A stretch of 64,000 bases of DNA from UBA1479 sp048263775 (GTDB lineage Bacteria > Pseudomonadota > Alphaproteobacteria > Rhodospirillales > Casp-alpha2). Under the pieces are notes generated by a model. It was not told the origin of the DNA. It was given only the letters and a program-made list of their open reading frames with translations, and did not search any database. Numbering within the stretch: the first letter of the stretch is position 1; each line of letters starts with the position of its first letter. Shown piece by piece: positions 26,478-37,109 of this stretch. The position numbers and the translations under genes were made by a program. Where the stretch lies: positions 248,001 through 312,000 of the forward strand of contig JBLXDU010000005.1 in the NCBI GenBank assembly GCA_048263775.1, given 5' to 3'.

Positions 26478-27359
26478 TCAGCGGGCGCGGGTGGTGCCGT
26501 CCTTGAGCGCGTTGAAGAACTGGAACAGTTCCGAATTGGGGCTGAGAACCATGGACGTGCCCTCGTTCAGTGCGGCGCCCAGGGCATCCAGGGAGCGGTA
26601 GAAGTCGAAGAATTCCGCATCCTTGCCGTAGGCTCCGTTGAGGATACGCGTCCGTTCGCCATCGCCTTCACCACGAAGGATTTCCGACTTGCGCCGGGCT
26701 TCCGCCAGGATGATGACCTTGTCACGTTCGGCCTCGGCCTGAATCCGTGTCTTCTGCTCCTCGCCCTTGGCCCGCAGTTCGGCGGCCTCGGCGATACGGT
26801 CGGAGCGCATGCGGTTGAACACCGCCTGCGACGTGGCGTCGGGCAGGTCCGTGCGACCGATGCGGATGTCGATGACCTCGACCCCGAATTCGGGCGCTTG
26901 GGCACGCATCAGGTTGGCGACGCGGTCCATGATCTGGGCGCGCTTATCCGTCAACATGTCAGGCAGCAGGATCTTACCGATTTCCGAACGGATGCCGGCG
27001 TTGAGACGCCCGCCGAAGACCTGGCGGAAATTGGCGTCGGTACCGGCACGTTTGCGGAATTCAAGCGGATCGACGATGCGGTAACGCGCGAAGGCGTCCA
27101 CGTTGATGCGCTTCTGGTCGGCCAGGATGACTTCCTGCACCGGCGGATCCAGATCAAGGATACGCCGGTCGTAGTATTCCACGTTCTGAACGAACGGCAG
27201 CTTGACCTTGAGGCCCGGCGTCCGCTCCACATGCACGGGGTTACCGAACTGTAGGACCAGAGCCTGCTGGTCCTGACGCACGGTGTACAGGGCGCTGAAG
27301 GCGCAGAGCCCGGAAACGGCGACGATCACCGCCAGGATGAAGAGACCTGGGCGTTTCAT
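26478..27359 (-). CDS. hflC: FtsH protease modulator HflC
   Basis: A 293-residue SPFH/Band 7 protein with one N-terminal membrane helix (about residues 5-24). The SPFH domain contains QQALVLQFG, then comes a helical region with the AEAERDKVIILAEARRKSEI pattern. With HflK it forms the cage around FtsH in the inner membrane. It overlaps the hflK stop by 4 bp. Confidence 0.95.
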   Translation of the reverse strand: MKRPGLFILAVIVAVSGLCAFSALYTVRQDQQALVLQFGNPVHVERTPGLKVKLPFVQNVEYYDRRILDLDPPVQEVILADQKRINVDAFARYRIVDPLEFRKRAGTDANFRQVFGGRLNAGIRSEIGKILLPDMLTDKRAQIMDRVANLMRAQAPEFGVEVIDIRIGRTDLPDATSQAVFNRMRSDRIAEAAELRAKGEEQKTRIQAEAERDKVIILAEARRKSEILRGEGDGERTRILNGAYGKDAEFFDFYRSLDALGAALNEGTSMVLSPNSELFQFFNALKDGTTRAR

Positions 27360-28474
27360 TTCGCACCTCCACTGGATTTGCGCAGTTCATTGAGCGGCAG
27401 ATAGGGCACGACCTTGGAACCCTCGGGCCCCTGATCAAGGATGATCTTGTCGGCTTTCGACAGGACTTCCTCCATGCGTTCCAGATACAGGCGCCGCTTG
27501 GTCACGTCCTTGTTGGTCAGATAGGCGTTGTAGACCGAGAGAAAGCGTTCGGCTTCACCCTGGGCATCCTTGATGACCCGTTCCTTATAGGCCGTCGCCT
27601 CGGCGATCAGCTTTTCCGCTTCACCCTTGGCCCGCGGCACGATGTCGTTGCGGAAGGCAACGGCTTCGTTGACGGACCGTTCCTGGTCCTGGCGGGCACG
27701 CTGCACGTCGTTGAAGGCGTCGATGACTTCCTTGGGCGGGTCCGCCTTCTGCATCTTCAGTTCGGCGACGGCGATACCGGCACCATAGCTGTCGAGGATG
27801 CGCTGCAACAGGTCGCGGGTCTTGGCTTCGACGCCGGCACGGTTCTTGGTAATCGCCTCTTCCAGGGTCGACTGGCCGACGATCTCGCGCATGGCGCTTT
27901 CCGCAGCCACCTTGATGGTGATTTCCGGCTCGCGAATGTTGAACAGGTAGTCGGCGGCGTTTTTGATACGCCACTGCACGATGAAGTCGATGTCGGCGAT
28001 GTTCTGGTCACCGGTCAGCATCATGCTTTCCAGCGTCACATCCCGTCCACCGGTGCCCCGGCCGACATTGCCGGGACCGCGGAATCCGATGTTGATGGTG
28101 TTGGTGTTTTCAACGTCGACCTTGATGACTTCGCCGATCGGGCTCGGGAACCAGAAATTGAGGCCCGGTCCCGTGCGCTTGACGAATTCACCGAACAGCA
28201 GTTCCACGCCCTGTTGGCCGGGCTGAATGCGGTAGGGCACGGTAAGGCCCACCCACAACGCCGCGGCGATCAACAGGCCGATCACCACGCCTTTGGCGCC
28301 GCCGGCGCCGCCGGGCATGAATTTCTTCATGCTGTCCTGGCTCTTCCTAAGCAATTCCTCGATATCGGGCGGGGTCGGTCCGCTGCCGCGAGGTCCGCCG
28401 CCACCGCCGCCCCATGGGCCGCCGCCGCCTCCGCCGCCCCCCCAGGGGCCGCCGCCTTGTGGTTTCCAGGCCAT
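27356..28474 (-). CDS. hflK: FtsH protease modulator HflK
   Basis: A 372-residue SPFH protein. The N-terminus is extremely Gly/Pro/Trp-rich (residues 1-35), as usual for HflK, then a membrane helix at about 64-82, the SPFH domain, and a helical segment with RAKGEAEKLIAEATAYKERV. It forms the HflKC complex that regulates FtsH. It heads the hflKC-DUF2065-degP run and is divergent from mrp, with 227 bp between them. Confidence 0.95.
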   Translation of the reverse strand: MAWKPQGGGPWGGGGGGGGPWGGGGGGPRGSGPTPPDIEELLRKSQDSMKKFMPGGAGGAKGVVIGLLIAAALWVGLTVPYRIQPGQQGVELLFGEFVKRTGPGLNFWFPSPIGEVIKVDVENTNTINIGFRGPGNVGRGTGGRDVTLESMMLTGDQNIADIDFIVQWRIKNAADYLFNIREPEITIKVAAESAMREIVGQSTLEEAITKNRAGVEAKTRDLLQRILDSYGAGIAVAELKMQKADPPKEVIDAFNDVQRARQDQERSVNEAVAFRNDIVPRAKGEAEKLIAEATAYKERVIKDAQGEAERFLSVYNAYLTNKDVTKRRLYLERMEEVLSKADKIILDQGPEGSKVVPYLPLNELRKSSGGAK

Positions 28475-28701
28475 GTTCCGGGATTACCTCTCTGTTCTTA
28501 ATGTTATCGGCACCCGATTGGGCACCCTGTTTCCTGCTATCCAGACCTTGCATTCCACGGCCTAGACGCCATTTGCTAATCGTCCCGCGTCCGCGGGTAA
28601 CAAGTCCGCCTGGTGAAGCACGGACTTGCATCCATACCCGCCGATGGGGCATTAACCCGGACGCAGGGCGAATATCGTCTTATAACCCGGAGATTTCAAG
28701 G

Positions 28702-29856
<1,155 letters not shown>

Positions 29857-29867
29857 GCGCCTTGGCC

Positions 29868-30278
29868 TTATTGGCCGAACATCTTCTTCAGGTTGTCGAA
29901 CCCGGCCTGATAAACGTCTTGGATCGCCTTCATGGCGTCGTTTTCCGGCACGCCCGCAGCCTCGAACTCGGACGACCATTCGACGGAACATCCGTCGTCA
30001 TCGTCATGCACCGTCAACTCGGCACGGTAGTTCTTCACCGGCAACGGGCTGTCTTCGATGGTGTAGGAATAGGTGCGCGTCTTGTTGTCGACCTTTTCCA
30101 GTTTTTCGATGATCGTGCCGCCGCCGGCCAATGACAGCTTTCGCATCTGGCCTGCGTTCTTCAGTTCGCTGGATTCGACCCCCGGGTGCCAGTCGGGAAG
30201 GGCATTGAAGTGTCCGATCAGATTCCAAACCTGATCAGCGGCGACGTTGAGGTCCTGCTTCATGGAAATCTTGGGCAT
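29868..30278 (-). CDS. SRPBCC (START-like/polyketide cyclase) family protein
   Basis: A 136-residue protein with the START-like start VAADQVWNLIGHFNALPDWHP and a C-terminal long helix. These proteins bind small hydrophobic ligands; no specific substrate can be inferred. It lies 23 bp downstream of folA on the same strand and converges with mrp with 11 bp between stops. Confidence 0.85.
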   Translation of the reverse strand: MPKISMKQDLNVAADQVWNLIGHFNALPDWHPGVESSELKNAGQMRKLSLAGGGTIIEKLEKVDNKTRTYSYTIEDSPLPVKNYRAELTVHDDDDGCSVEWSSEFEAAGVPENDAMKAIQDVYQAGFDNLKKMFGQ

Positions 30279-30301
30279 GGGCGTGTCCTCCGTGATTCAT
30301 T

Positions 30302-30826
30302 TCAGGAATCCTTCGCGACCCGATCATACGCCACAAAGCTGAAGGCGGGGCCGCCCGGCTGTTCCGGATCATGATACGCCCGCGCGGTTTCACGCCAATG
30401 CGCTGGATCAATTTCCGGAAAAAACGTGTCGCCGGGCACGTCCGAATGGACCTGACAGATGTCGAGCCGGTCGGCCAAGGGCAAGGCCTGTTCAAAAATC
30501 TCGGCGCCCCCGATCACCATCACCTCGCCGGTCGCGTGGGCGCGGGCGGCATCAAACGCGGCATCCAGGGAATGCGTGATTTCCACCCCCTCGGCGTGGA
30601 AATCCCGGTCGCGGGTCACGACAATGTTGGGCCGCCCCGGCAGGACTCGGCCGATGGACAGAAACGTCTTGCGCCCCATGATCATGGGGTGGCCCATGGT
30701 CACCGCCTTAAACCGTTTCAGGTCCGTGGAAATATGCCAGGGCAGGTCCCCGTCCCGCCCGATGCAGCGGTTTTCCGCCACGGCGACGACAAGCGTGATA
30801 CGGGAAGAACGCGGCGTATTCGGCAT
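30302..30826 (-). CDS. folA: Dihydrofolate reductase
   Basis: A 174-residue enzyme that reduces dihydrofolate with NADPH. Motifs include GRDGDLPWH (substrate site), MGRKTFLSIGR and VIGGAEIFEQ. I chose the ATG at 30826 (MPNTPRSS), which gives normal DHFR length; an upstream in-frame GTG-type extension is Gly/Pro-rich and unlike the family. thyA, its metabolic partner that produces dihydrofolate, lies 0.8 kb away on the same strand with a PAS gene on the other strand between them. Confidence 0.95.
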   Translation of the reverse strand: MPNTPRSSRITLVVAVAENRCIGRDGDLPWHISTDLKRFKAVTMGHPMIMGRKTFLSIGRVLPGRPNIVVTRDRDFHAEGVEITHSLDAAFDAARAHATGEVMVIGGAEIFEQALPLADRLDICQVHSDVPGDTFFPEIDPAHWRETARAYHDPEQPGGPAFSFVAYDRVAKDS

Positions 30827-31119
30827 GAGCGGATCGGTTCCAAGCAAAGAATGACAGCGCATTCTGTTTACCGGGAAACCGGCGTCGGGCCTACCCCCCA
30901 ACGGGCGCACGAAGCCCCCGAATGGAGAGCCCCCCGCCCCTGAATACAATCATGCACAGAAAAAAGATGTTACAAACACACCTATCTTGCGTGGCCCTGT
31001 TAACACTTTCTTTGCTATGATTGCCAAAGCGGCACCGGGCATCACGCACCGGAAACTAAAATCACCAAGCTGCAAAATGCTCTTCAGATCGAAGCGAGGA
31101 CAAGGTCATCCGACCAGCC

Positions 31120-31659
31120 TTGGAGAGCCGTGCCTTGCATATTCGCTATGATATTCTGAACACCGCCGACATCGACCTTGGAGAAGGCCAATCGGTTCTG
31201 GATTACTGGGACAGGGTGCGGGATCATGCCTTCGCGCCGGCTTGGTCACACCAATTCAAACTGACCGAACTTGCCACCCATGTCGTTCCCGGCATGACGG
31301 TGGTTGACCGCGTCGATGGCGGACGGAACTTCTTCTATCGGTTCTGGGGCACCAACCACATGACCATGAAGGGGTTCGAGATGACCGGGAAGACGGTCGA
31401 TCAGACCCCCAATAAGGACATTCAGCGCATCGCCACCCGGCAGATGGAAACCGTCATCCAGCGCCGCCTGCCGACCGTGTTTCTGTACACCATCGATTAT
31501 CCCAGGCGGCACCGCCCGTCGGAATTCGTCCTGCGCCTGCCGCTGTCCGACGACGGCGTGACCGTCAACCGCATCGCCACATTCCAGGATCTGACCTCGC
31601 CGAGCGCACGGTGGGAACTGGTCCTTGCCAGCCTGATGCCGGACCGGCCTTGCGGCTGA
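31120..31659 (+). CDS. PAS_5-like sensory domain protein
   Basis: A 179-residue soluble protein of the short single-PAS type common in Rhodospirillales: YWDRVRD near residue 31, then VVDRVDGGRNFFYRFWGTNHM in the middle, which matches the PAS_5 pattern of 'd...g.dF.yR.wGt'. No output domain is present. The start is uncertain: TTG codons at 31120 and 31135 are candidates and there is no ATG near. The 293 bp between folA and this gene hold a locally AT-rich stretch near 30960-31020 but no clear promoter pair. Confidence 0.65.
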   Translation: MESRALHIRYDILNTADIDLGEGQSVLDYWDRVRDHAFAPAWSHQFKLTELATHVVPGMTVVDRVDGGRNFFYRFWGTNHMTMKGFEMTGKTVDQTPNKDIQRIATRQMETVIQRRLPTVFLYTIDYPRRHRPSEFVLRLPLSDDGVTVNRIATFQDLTSPSARWELVLASLMPDRPCG

Positions 31660-31671
31660 ACGCGGCACGGA

Positions 31672-32466
31672 TCAAACGGCGATCGGCGCCTTGATATGCG
31701 GGTGCGGATCATATCCCCGCAGTTCGAAATCATCGAACGTGAACGCAAACAGGTCCGTGACCTCCGGGTTGATCCACATGGTCGGCAGCGGCCGGGGATC
31801 ACGGGTCAGTTGCTCGTCCGCCTGATCCAGATGGTTCATGTAAAGATGCGCGTCGCCCAGGGTGTGCACGAAATCGCCCGGCTTCAGGCCCGTGACCTGG
31901 GCCACCATCATGGTCAGCAACGCATAGGATGCGATGTTGAAGGGCACTCCCAGAAAAATATCGCAGGACCGCTGGTAGAGCTGGCAGGAAAGTTTGCCGT
32001 CGGCGACATAGAACTGGAACAGGCAGTGGCACGGCGGCAGCGCCATGTGATCGACCTCGGCCACGTTCCAGGCCGACACGATGTGACGGCGTGAATTAGG
32101 ATTGTCGCGGATCGATTCCAGGATATTGGCGATCTGATCGATGGTGCCCCCGTCTGGCGTTGGCCAGGACCGCCATTGATGGCCGTAAACGGGGCCCAAC
32201 TCACCGTTTTCGTCGGCCCATTCGTCCCAGATCGAAACCCCGTGGTCCTTCAGATACTTGATGTTGGTATCACCGGCCAGGAACCACAGAAGCTCGTGAA
32301 TAATGGATTTCAGGTGCAGTTTCTTGGTGGTCAGGCAAGGAAAGCCCTGCGACAGGTCGAAGCGCATCTGATGGCCGAACACGCTTTGCGTGCCGGTGCC
32401 GGTACGGTCGCCGCGCATGATGCCGTCGGTCCGCACCCGGCGGAGGAGGTCGAGATATTGCTGCAT
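31672..32466 (-). CDS. thyA: Thymidylate synthase (ThyA type)
   Basis: A 264-residue enzyme that methylates dUMP to dTMP with methylene-tetrahydrofolate. The active-site cysteine lies in PPCHCLFQF (about residue 146), with RSCDIFLGVPFN binding phosphate and nucleotide. The ATG at 32466 (MQQYLDLL) is the family start; the upstream in-frame extension is not conserved. It converges closely with the PAS gene and is divergent from the Ldh-family gene. Confidence 0.97.
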   Translation of the reverse strand: MQQYLDLLRRVRTDGIMRGDRTGTGTQSVFGHQMRFDLSQGFPCLTTKKLHLKSIIHELLWFLAGDTNIKYLKDHGVSIWDEWADENGELGPVYGHQWRSWPTPDGGTIDQIANILESIRDNPNSRRHIVSAWNVAEVDHMALPPCHCLFQFYVADGKLSCQLYQRSCDIFLGVPFNIASYALLTMMVAQVTGLKPGDFVHTLGDAHLYMNHLDQADEQLTRDPRPLPTMWINPEVTDLFAFTFDDFELRGYDPHPHIKAPIAV

Positions 32467-32607
32467 GGCCCGAATGGTAATGTTCCCCGAGGTGGAAATG
32501 AAGGAGTTCCTGCAAGCCGGGCCTACGTAGCGATTGACGGCGATGCGCCTCCGCCCCAGGATCGCGGAAATCACGAATCGACCACCAGACGTTCCTTGGG
32601 AGCCTCC

Positions 32608-33642
32608 ATGTCCACCACAGAAATCATCGCCGAAGCCGAGCTTACGGCGCTTGCCGCCCGCGCCTTTGAAAATGCGGGCCTGTCCGCCGCTAATGCCACC
32701 ATTACCGCCCGCCATCTGATCCTGATGGACTTGATGGGCGTGTCGACCCACGGCGTCCACCGCATCGAACAGTATGTTAAACGCATTCAGGCCGGGGTCG
32801 TCGATGCCAAGGCCCAGGTCACCGTGGAGGACCGCGCGCCGTCACTCGCCGTGGTCGACGGCGGCAACGGTCAGGGCCATGTCGCCGCCCAGCGTGCCTT
32901 CGACGTCGCCCTGGAAAAGGCCAAGACGACGGGTATCAGCTTCGTCGCCGTGCGCCGCTCGGGCCATTTCGGCGGCACCGCCAGCTACGGTTATCTCGCC
33001 GCCCAGGCGGGCATGATCCTGATGACCGGCACGGGCGCATCCCCGGCCATGGCACCTTTCGGCGGGCGCGACCTTAAGGTCGGCAACAACCCCTTCGGCT
33101 GTGCCGCCCCGGGGTCGCTGGCAGACCCGGTGTCGGGCCCCATGCCCTTCATCCTGGACATGGCCCAGAGCGTCGCCGCCCGCGGCAAGATGCGCAAGCT
33201 GCGCGACGCGGGCGAACCCATGCCGCTGGGCTGGGCGCTCGACAAGGACGGCAACCCGACAACAGACCCGGCCGCCGGGCTTGACGGTTTCATCCAATTC
33301 ATCGGCGGGCACAAGGGCTACGGCATGGCCCTGATGGTCGACATCCTGTCGGGCCTGCTGTCGGGCGGCGAATACCTGGACCAGACCCGCCAGATGTGGG
33401 ACGAGGACGGCCCCCAGGGCACGTCTCATTTCTTCATCGCATTGGATCCTGCGCGGCTATTGGATGCCGGCGAATATGACCGCCGCATGGCCGACTTTCG
33501 CGACCGCATCAAGACGGCGGCGCCGTTCAACGAAGGCGGCGAAGTTCTGTTGCCGGGCGAGATCGAGATACGCAACCTGACCGACCGCCGCGCCAAGGGC
33601 ATTCCCGTGCCCGTGGCGACACTGGCCCACCTGCGGGCCTGA
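32608..33642 (+). CDS. Ldh family (malate/L-lactate/ureidoglycolate-type) dehydrogenase
   Basis: A 344-residue member of the COG2055 NAD(P)-dependent oxidoreductases, a fold distinct from classical malate dehydrogenase. Typical motifs are DLMGVSTHGVHR near residue 33, VRRSGHFGGTASYGYLA near 118, GNNPFGCAAP and the C-terminal HKGYGMALMVDILSG. Members reduce 2-oxoacids such as oxaloacetate, pyruvate, sulfopyruvate or oxalurate; which one is not visible here. It stands alone. The 275 bp after it contain a weak hairpin (33728-33749) and AT-rich DNA before the chemotaxis receptor. Confidence 0.9.
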   Translation: MSTTEIIAEAELTALAARAFENAGLSAANATITARHLILMDLMGVSTHGVHRIEQYVKRIQAGVVDAKAQVTVEDRAPSLAVVDGGNGQGHVAAQRAFDVALEKAKTTGISFVAVRRSGHFGGTASYGYLAAQAGMILMTGTGASPAMAPFGGRDLKVGNNPFGCAAPGSLADPVSGPMPFILDMAQSVAARGKMRKLRDAGEPMPLGWALDKDGNPTTDPAAGLDGFIQFIGGHKGYGMALMVDILSGLLSGGEYLDQTRQMWDEDGPQGTSHFFIALDPARLLDAGEYDRRMADFRDRIKTAAPFNEGGEVLLPGEIEIRNLTDRRAKGIPVPVATLAHLRA

Positions 33643-33917
33643 TCCAGCCACCAACTCTTTTTTGTCAGCGCTACCATCGGCCCGCCGGCATACGCCTGTG
33701 CGCACCTCCGATCACAGGGGACTGAGGGCATACTTTCGTATTGCCCAAAATACGCCTTTTGAAACAAAGGCATAGCCCTGATGATATATAGTATTTTTCG
33801 AATGTGTCGAATATTACTGTGGTCGAAATTGACCTGAGACGCTCTCCCCCGGACAGCAACGAAATTGAGCAACGGCGCTCACTCCAGGTTCGTCATACCG
33901 CAGCGAAGGATACCACT

Positions 33918-35873
33918 ATGCGCATCGGAACCCGGCTTGGATTTCTGTTCGCCTTGACCAGTCTGTCTCTGGTCACTGCAACGGCCTATATCGGCTACAC
34001 GACAGCCAACGCGATTATCAGCGATTCTGTTCACGAACGGCTCGGTACACTCCGCAAAATCATGGACAAATCGCTGAGCGCCGAATTTCGCCGCGCGGAA
34101 GCCATGGCACGCCTTATCGCCCTGCAGACGGGAGTGAGCGATGCGCTCGCCAAACAAGACCGAGATGCCCTGGCCCGTGAACTGGTGCCAGCCATGAAGG
34201 TTCTGAAGCAGGAATACGGCGCCAGGCAATTTCAATTCCATACTGCACCGGCCACTTCATTCCTACGGGTACACAAGCCGGAAAAATTCGGTGACGACTT
34301 GTCCGGTTTTCGCAAGACCGTCGTTACTGCCAATAAAACAAAAAAGTCTGTCATGGGCTTGGAAGTCGGTGTCGCCGGTCTCGGCATTCGTGGCGTCGTC
34401 CCTGTTTTCGCAGGCGGCGTTCACGCGGGCAGCGTCGAGTTCGGGCTGAGTTTCGGCAAACCGTTCTTCGATACCTTCAAGGCGGATACAGGTGCCCATG
34501 CGGCTCTGTTCATCAAACGAGCGGACGGTTTCCAAACATTCGCGACGACGTTCGACGATACCGTGAAGTTCGGAACGCCGGATATTGATCGCGCGCTCCG
34601 GGCCGACACGATCTTTGAAAATTTCGCCGTCGACGGCCACAATCATGCGGCCATTATGTCACCCGTCAAAGACTTCAGCGGCGACACCATCGGCGTCTCC
34701 GTCATCAGCTTCGACCGTACAGCTTTCGATGCTAAACAGACGCGCGCGCTCTATCTGTCGCTCGGCATCGGCATCGCCGCGATTTTAATTACCGCATTGG
34801 TCCTGTTGATCATCAATAAGTCGGTCGCGGCCCCCATCCAACGGGTCAGCAGGCTTATGGAAAGATTGCGCACCCGTGATACCGATTTCATCATCGATTT
34901 TGCGGCTCGCCCGGACGAAATCGGTGAGATGGGCAAGGCGCTTGAGGAATTCCGCAGCAACGTCGAGGAAGTGATCCGGCTGGAAGCGGAGCGGCAAGCC
35001 CTCGAAGAGGAACAAGAACGTAAACGCCGCAAGGCGCTGTTGGACGCCGCCGATGAAATGGAAAAATCGGTCGGCACCGCAACAGGCCGTGTCGGGATAT
35101 CAGCCGACGAGGTCAAAAACGCCTCCGAAACCATGTCCACCGCATCCACTGAAATGGCGGGCCTCAGCGACACGGTCGCCAATGCTTCCCGCGAAGCCTC
35201 TTCCAACGTGGAAACGATCGCCGCTGCGTCCGAAGAAATGATCGCCTCGATCCGCGAAATTGGCCAGCAGACCGCCAAGGCGCAAAGCATTGCCGATCAT
35301 GCATCGGAGCAGGCAGAAGGCGCCGGCCGAACTGTCCAGAACCTCTCGGATCAGGCGGAGCGGATCGGAGCTGTCCTGGGAATGATTCAAGACATCGCAG
35401 AACAGACCAACTTGCTGGCCCTGAACGCAACGATCGAAGCCGCGCGGGCGGGCGAGACCGGAAAAGGCTTCGCCGTCGTTGCCTCGGAGGTCAAGAACCT
35501 GGCCAACCAGACCGCCAAGGCAACAGAGGAAATCGCTGCACAAATCAACGCCATGCAGACCGCATCGGCGGATGCCGTGACCTCTATCGACGGCATCCGG
35601 ACAATCATCTCCGAAGTCAACACGGCGACCACCACGATCGCCAGCGCGATCGAGGAACAGGACGCAGCGACACAGGAAATTTCCCACACCATCACTGCCG
35701 TCAGTCAAAACGTTAACGAGGTTGTCGAGCAGATATCGACGCTCCGTGATACGGCCCAAAATTCGGGCAGCCTCGCCAATGCCTTGTTGCAGAATTCCAG
35801 CACCTTGAGCAGTGAGACAGGAAACCTGTCCGGCAATGTGGAGCGGTTCCTGAGCACCTTGCGCGCCGCATAG
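33918..35873 (+). CDS. Methyl-accepting chemotaxis protein with double-Cache sensor
   Basis: From the ATG at 33918 (AAGGA 8 bases upstream) the receptor has 651 residues. Membrane helices lie at about 7-29 and 279-299, flanking a periplasmic sensor. The stretch with TSFLRVHKPEKFGDDLSGFR and GIRGVVPVF resembles the dCACHE_3 domain. A HAMP domain (about 300-355) and the signalling coiled coil follow, with hairpin tip around EQTNLLALNATIEAARAGE. There is no C-terminal CheR-tether pentapeptide. The ligand is unknown. Base composition is slightly lower in GC than neighbours. Confidence 0.93.
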   Translation: MRIGTRLGFLFALTSLSLVTATAYIGYTTANAIISDSVHERLGTLRKIMDKSLSAEFRRAEAMARLIALQTGVSDALAKQDRDALARELVPAMKVLKQEYGARQFQFHTAPATSFLRVHKPEKFGDDLSGFRKTVVTANKTKKSVMGLEVGVAGLGIRGVVPVFAGGVHAGSVEFGLSFGKPFFDTFKADTGAHAALFIKRADGFQTFATTFDDTVKFGTPDIDRALRADTIFENFAVDGHNHAAIMSPVKDFSGDTIGVSVISFDRTAFDAKQTRALYLSLGIGIAAILITALVLLIINKSVAAPIQRVSRLMERLRTRDTDFIIDFAARPDEIGEMGKALEEFRSNVEEVIRLEAERQALEEEQERKRRKALLDAADEMEKSVGTATGRVGISADEVKNASETMSTASTEMAGLSDTVANASREASSNVETIAAASEEMIASIREIGQQTAKAQSIADHASEQAEGAGRTVQNLSDQAERIGAVLGMIQDIAEQTNLLALNATIEAARAGETGKGFAVVASEVKNLANQTAKATEEIAAQINAMQTASADAVTSIDGIRTIISEVNTATTTIASAIEEQDAATQEISHTITAVSQNVNEVVEQISTLRDTAQNSGSLANALLQNSSTLSSETGNLSGNVERFLSTLRAA

Positions 35874-35889
35874 GAAAATTCACGCCTCC

Positions 35890-35918
35890 TTGCGGAACCC
35901 GCCTGATTGCCCCATATT
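35890..35918 (+). promoter_or_regulatory. Promoter of the tmRNA gene
   Basis: TTGCGG and CATATT are separated by exactly 17 bp, starting 17 bp after the chemotaxis receptor stop. The predicted transcription start near 35925 is about 80 bases upstream of the encoded CCA end of the acceptor piece. Confidence 0.6.
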
Positions 35919-35924
35919 AGCTGT

Positions 35925-36283
35925 GCCGGCTTGCCGGCTACGGTGCTAAACGCCAAGCGGAATAAGCACAGCGGACCCGGGGGCGGTACCCGGCGCCTCC
36001 ACCACAAGCTGCGTTCGAGATTTTAACGGAATTTCGGCGTGCGCCACGCGGTTTGTGATGGGGGCGAAATAGGATCGACGCGTGTAATAAAGGCTTGGTT
36101 TGTGCTCGGCATGGTACCGCCGATATCGGGCCATTTTGATAAGTGCCAATGATAACACAGAAGCACTTGCTGTCGCGGCCTAACACGCCATAACGACAAC
36201 GGGGTTCGGGCGGCACCTGGCAACAGAAGCCGCCCACTTCTCTTCTTCCGACATCCCGAATGATGACTGAAACCCCGTTGAAT
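35925..36283 (+). ncRNA. ssrA: Permuted (two-piece) transfer-messenger RNA
   Basis: The acceptor piece comes first: its T-arm region (about 35973-36000) ends with CCTCCACCA at 36004, an encoded CCA. After about 55 bases the coding piece begins at 36060 with GGGGGCG, which pairs with CGCCTCC of the acceptor piece (one wobble), followed by GGATCGACG as in tmRNA 5' ends. GCTTGG pairs with CCAAGC at 35953-35958 as helix P2. The tag frame 36145-36183 reads ANDNTEALAVAA then TAA. After it, AACGGGGTT (36198-36206) pairs with AACCCCGTT (36271-36279), enclosing GGGCGGC/GCCGCCC and a TTCGGG/CCCGAA pseudoknot. It rescues stalled ribosomes and tags products for ClpXP. Both outer ends are estimated. This explains most of the long gap 35874-36339. 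Confidence 0.92.
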
Positions 36284-36339
36284 TCGGGGGAATTGTGCTG
36301 GGGCAGGCGGCTCCCGGCACTCCAAGCCCGCTGCTTCTA

Positions 36340-36909
36340 TTAGTCCAGCATATACATGTCATCTCGCATTTTGCTCAGAAGGGCACGACGCATTTCCATC
36401 TGATCGACGATGACGTCGGCGAGATCGGTCAGATACTGGCGGTCTTCCGGCGAGAAAAACTGCCGGGGATAGGTGTCGAGCAGACACAAGGCCCCCAACA
36501 CGGCACCTTCACGGGTAATCAGCGGGGCGCCGACGTAAAATCGCAGACCAAGTTGCCCCACAACGAAGGGGTTGTCCTTGAATCGGGAATCCTTGGCCGC
36601 ATCCGGCACCATCATGACACCCGTCTCGTTGATCGTATGCGCGCAGAACGTATCTTCGCGCGGCGCTTCCTTCATATCCACGCCGCTGGCCGCCTTGCAC
36701 CACATACGATCCGCATCAATCATCGCGATGACCGACATGGGGACTCTGAAATGAACGGATGCCAGACGCGCGATTCTGTCAAATTGCACCTCCGGTGCCG
36801 TATTGAGAATCGCATGCGAATGCAGAACCTGCAGGCGAAAGTCCTCGTTCTCCGGCACAGGGTATGACGTACCCGCTTGTTTTTCCGTCGATATTCGAGC
36901 ATGTGACAT
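36340..36909 (-). CDS. GAF domain protein
   Basis: A 189-residue soluble protein. A GAF domain occupies about residues 35-170, with FDRIARLASVHFRVPMSVIAMID, then REDTFCAHTI and GALCLLDT, a pattern typical of stand-alone GAF sensors near kinases or cyclases. No output domain is present. The start at 36909 is supported by AGAGGAA about 8 bases upstream. It is divergent from sspB and converges with the tmRNA gene. The ligand is unknown. Confidence 0.85.
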   Translation of the reverse strand: MSHARISTEKQAGTSYPVPENEDFRLQVLHSHAILNTAPEVQFDRIARLASVHFRVPMSVIAMIDADRMWCKAASGVDMKEAPREDTFCAHTINETGVMMVPDAAKDSRFKDNPFVVGQLGLRFYVGAPLITREGAVLGALCLLDTYPRQFFSPEDRQYLTDLADVIVDQMEMRRALLSKMRDDMYMLD

Positions 36910-37109
36910 TTTGAAATTTCCTCTTTTGCCGGCATGGCTCCCAACCAAGCCGGGCCCCTCAGACAACCTCACCCAAAGGACCGCAATTTCCGTGCCATAG
37001 ACCTTTGTCCAGGGGTGGTCGGCCTGTCCGCTCCCGGTTCCCATGCCGCCGCAAATCGGAAGTTCATTTACTCAAGACTCCGGCCCGCCTTCCCTGCTAA
37101 AAACGGGGT

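Noticed and set aside
28370..28470. Glycine/proline triplet-like repeat in the hflK 5' end
   Set aside because: It encodes the usual low-complexity N-terminus of HflK and is not an independent repeat element.
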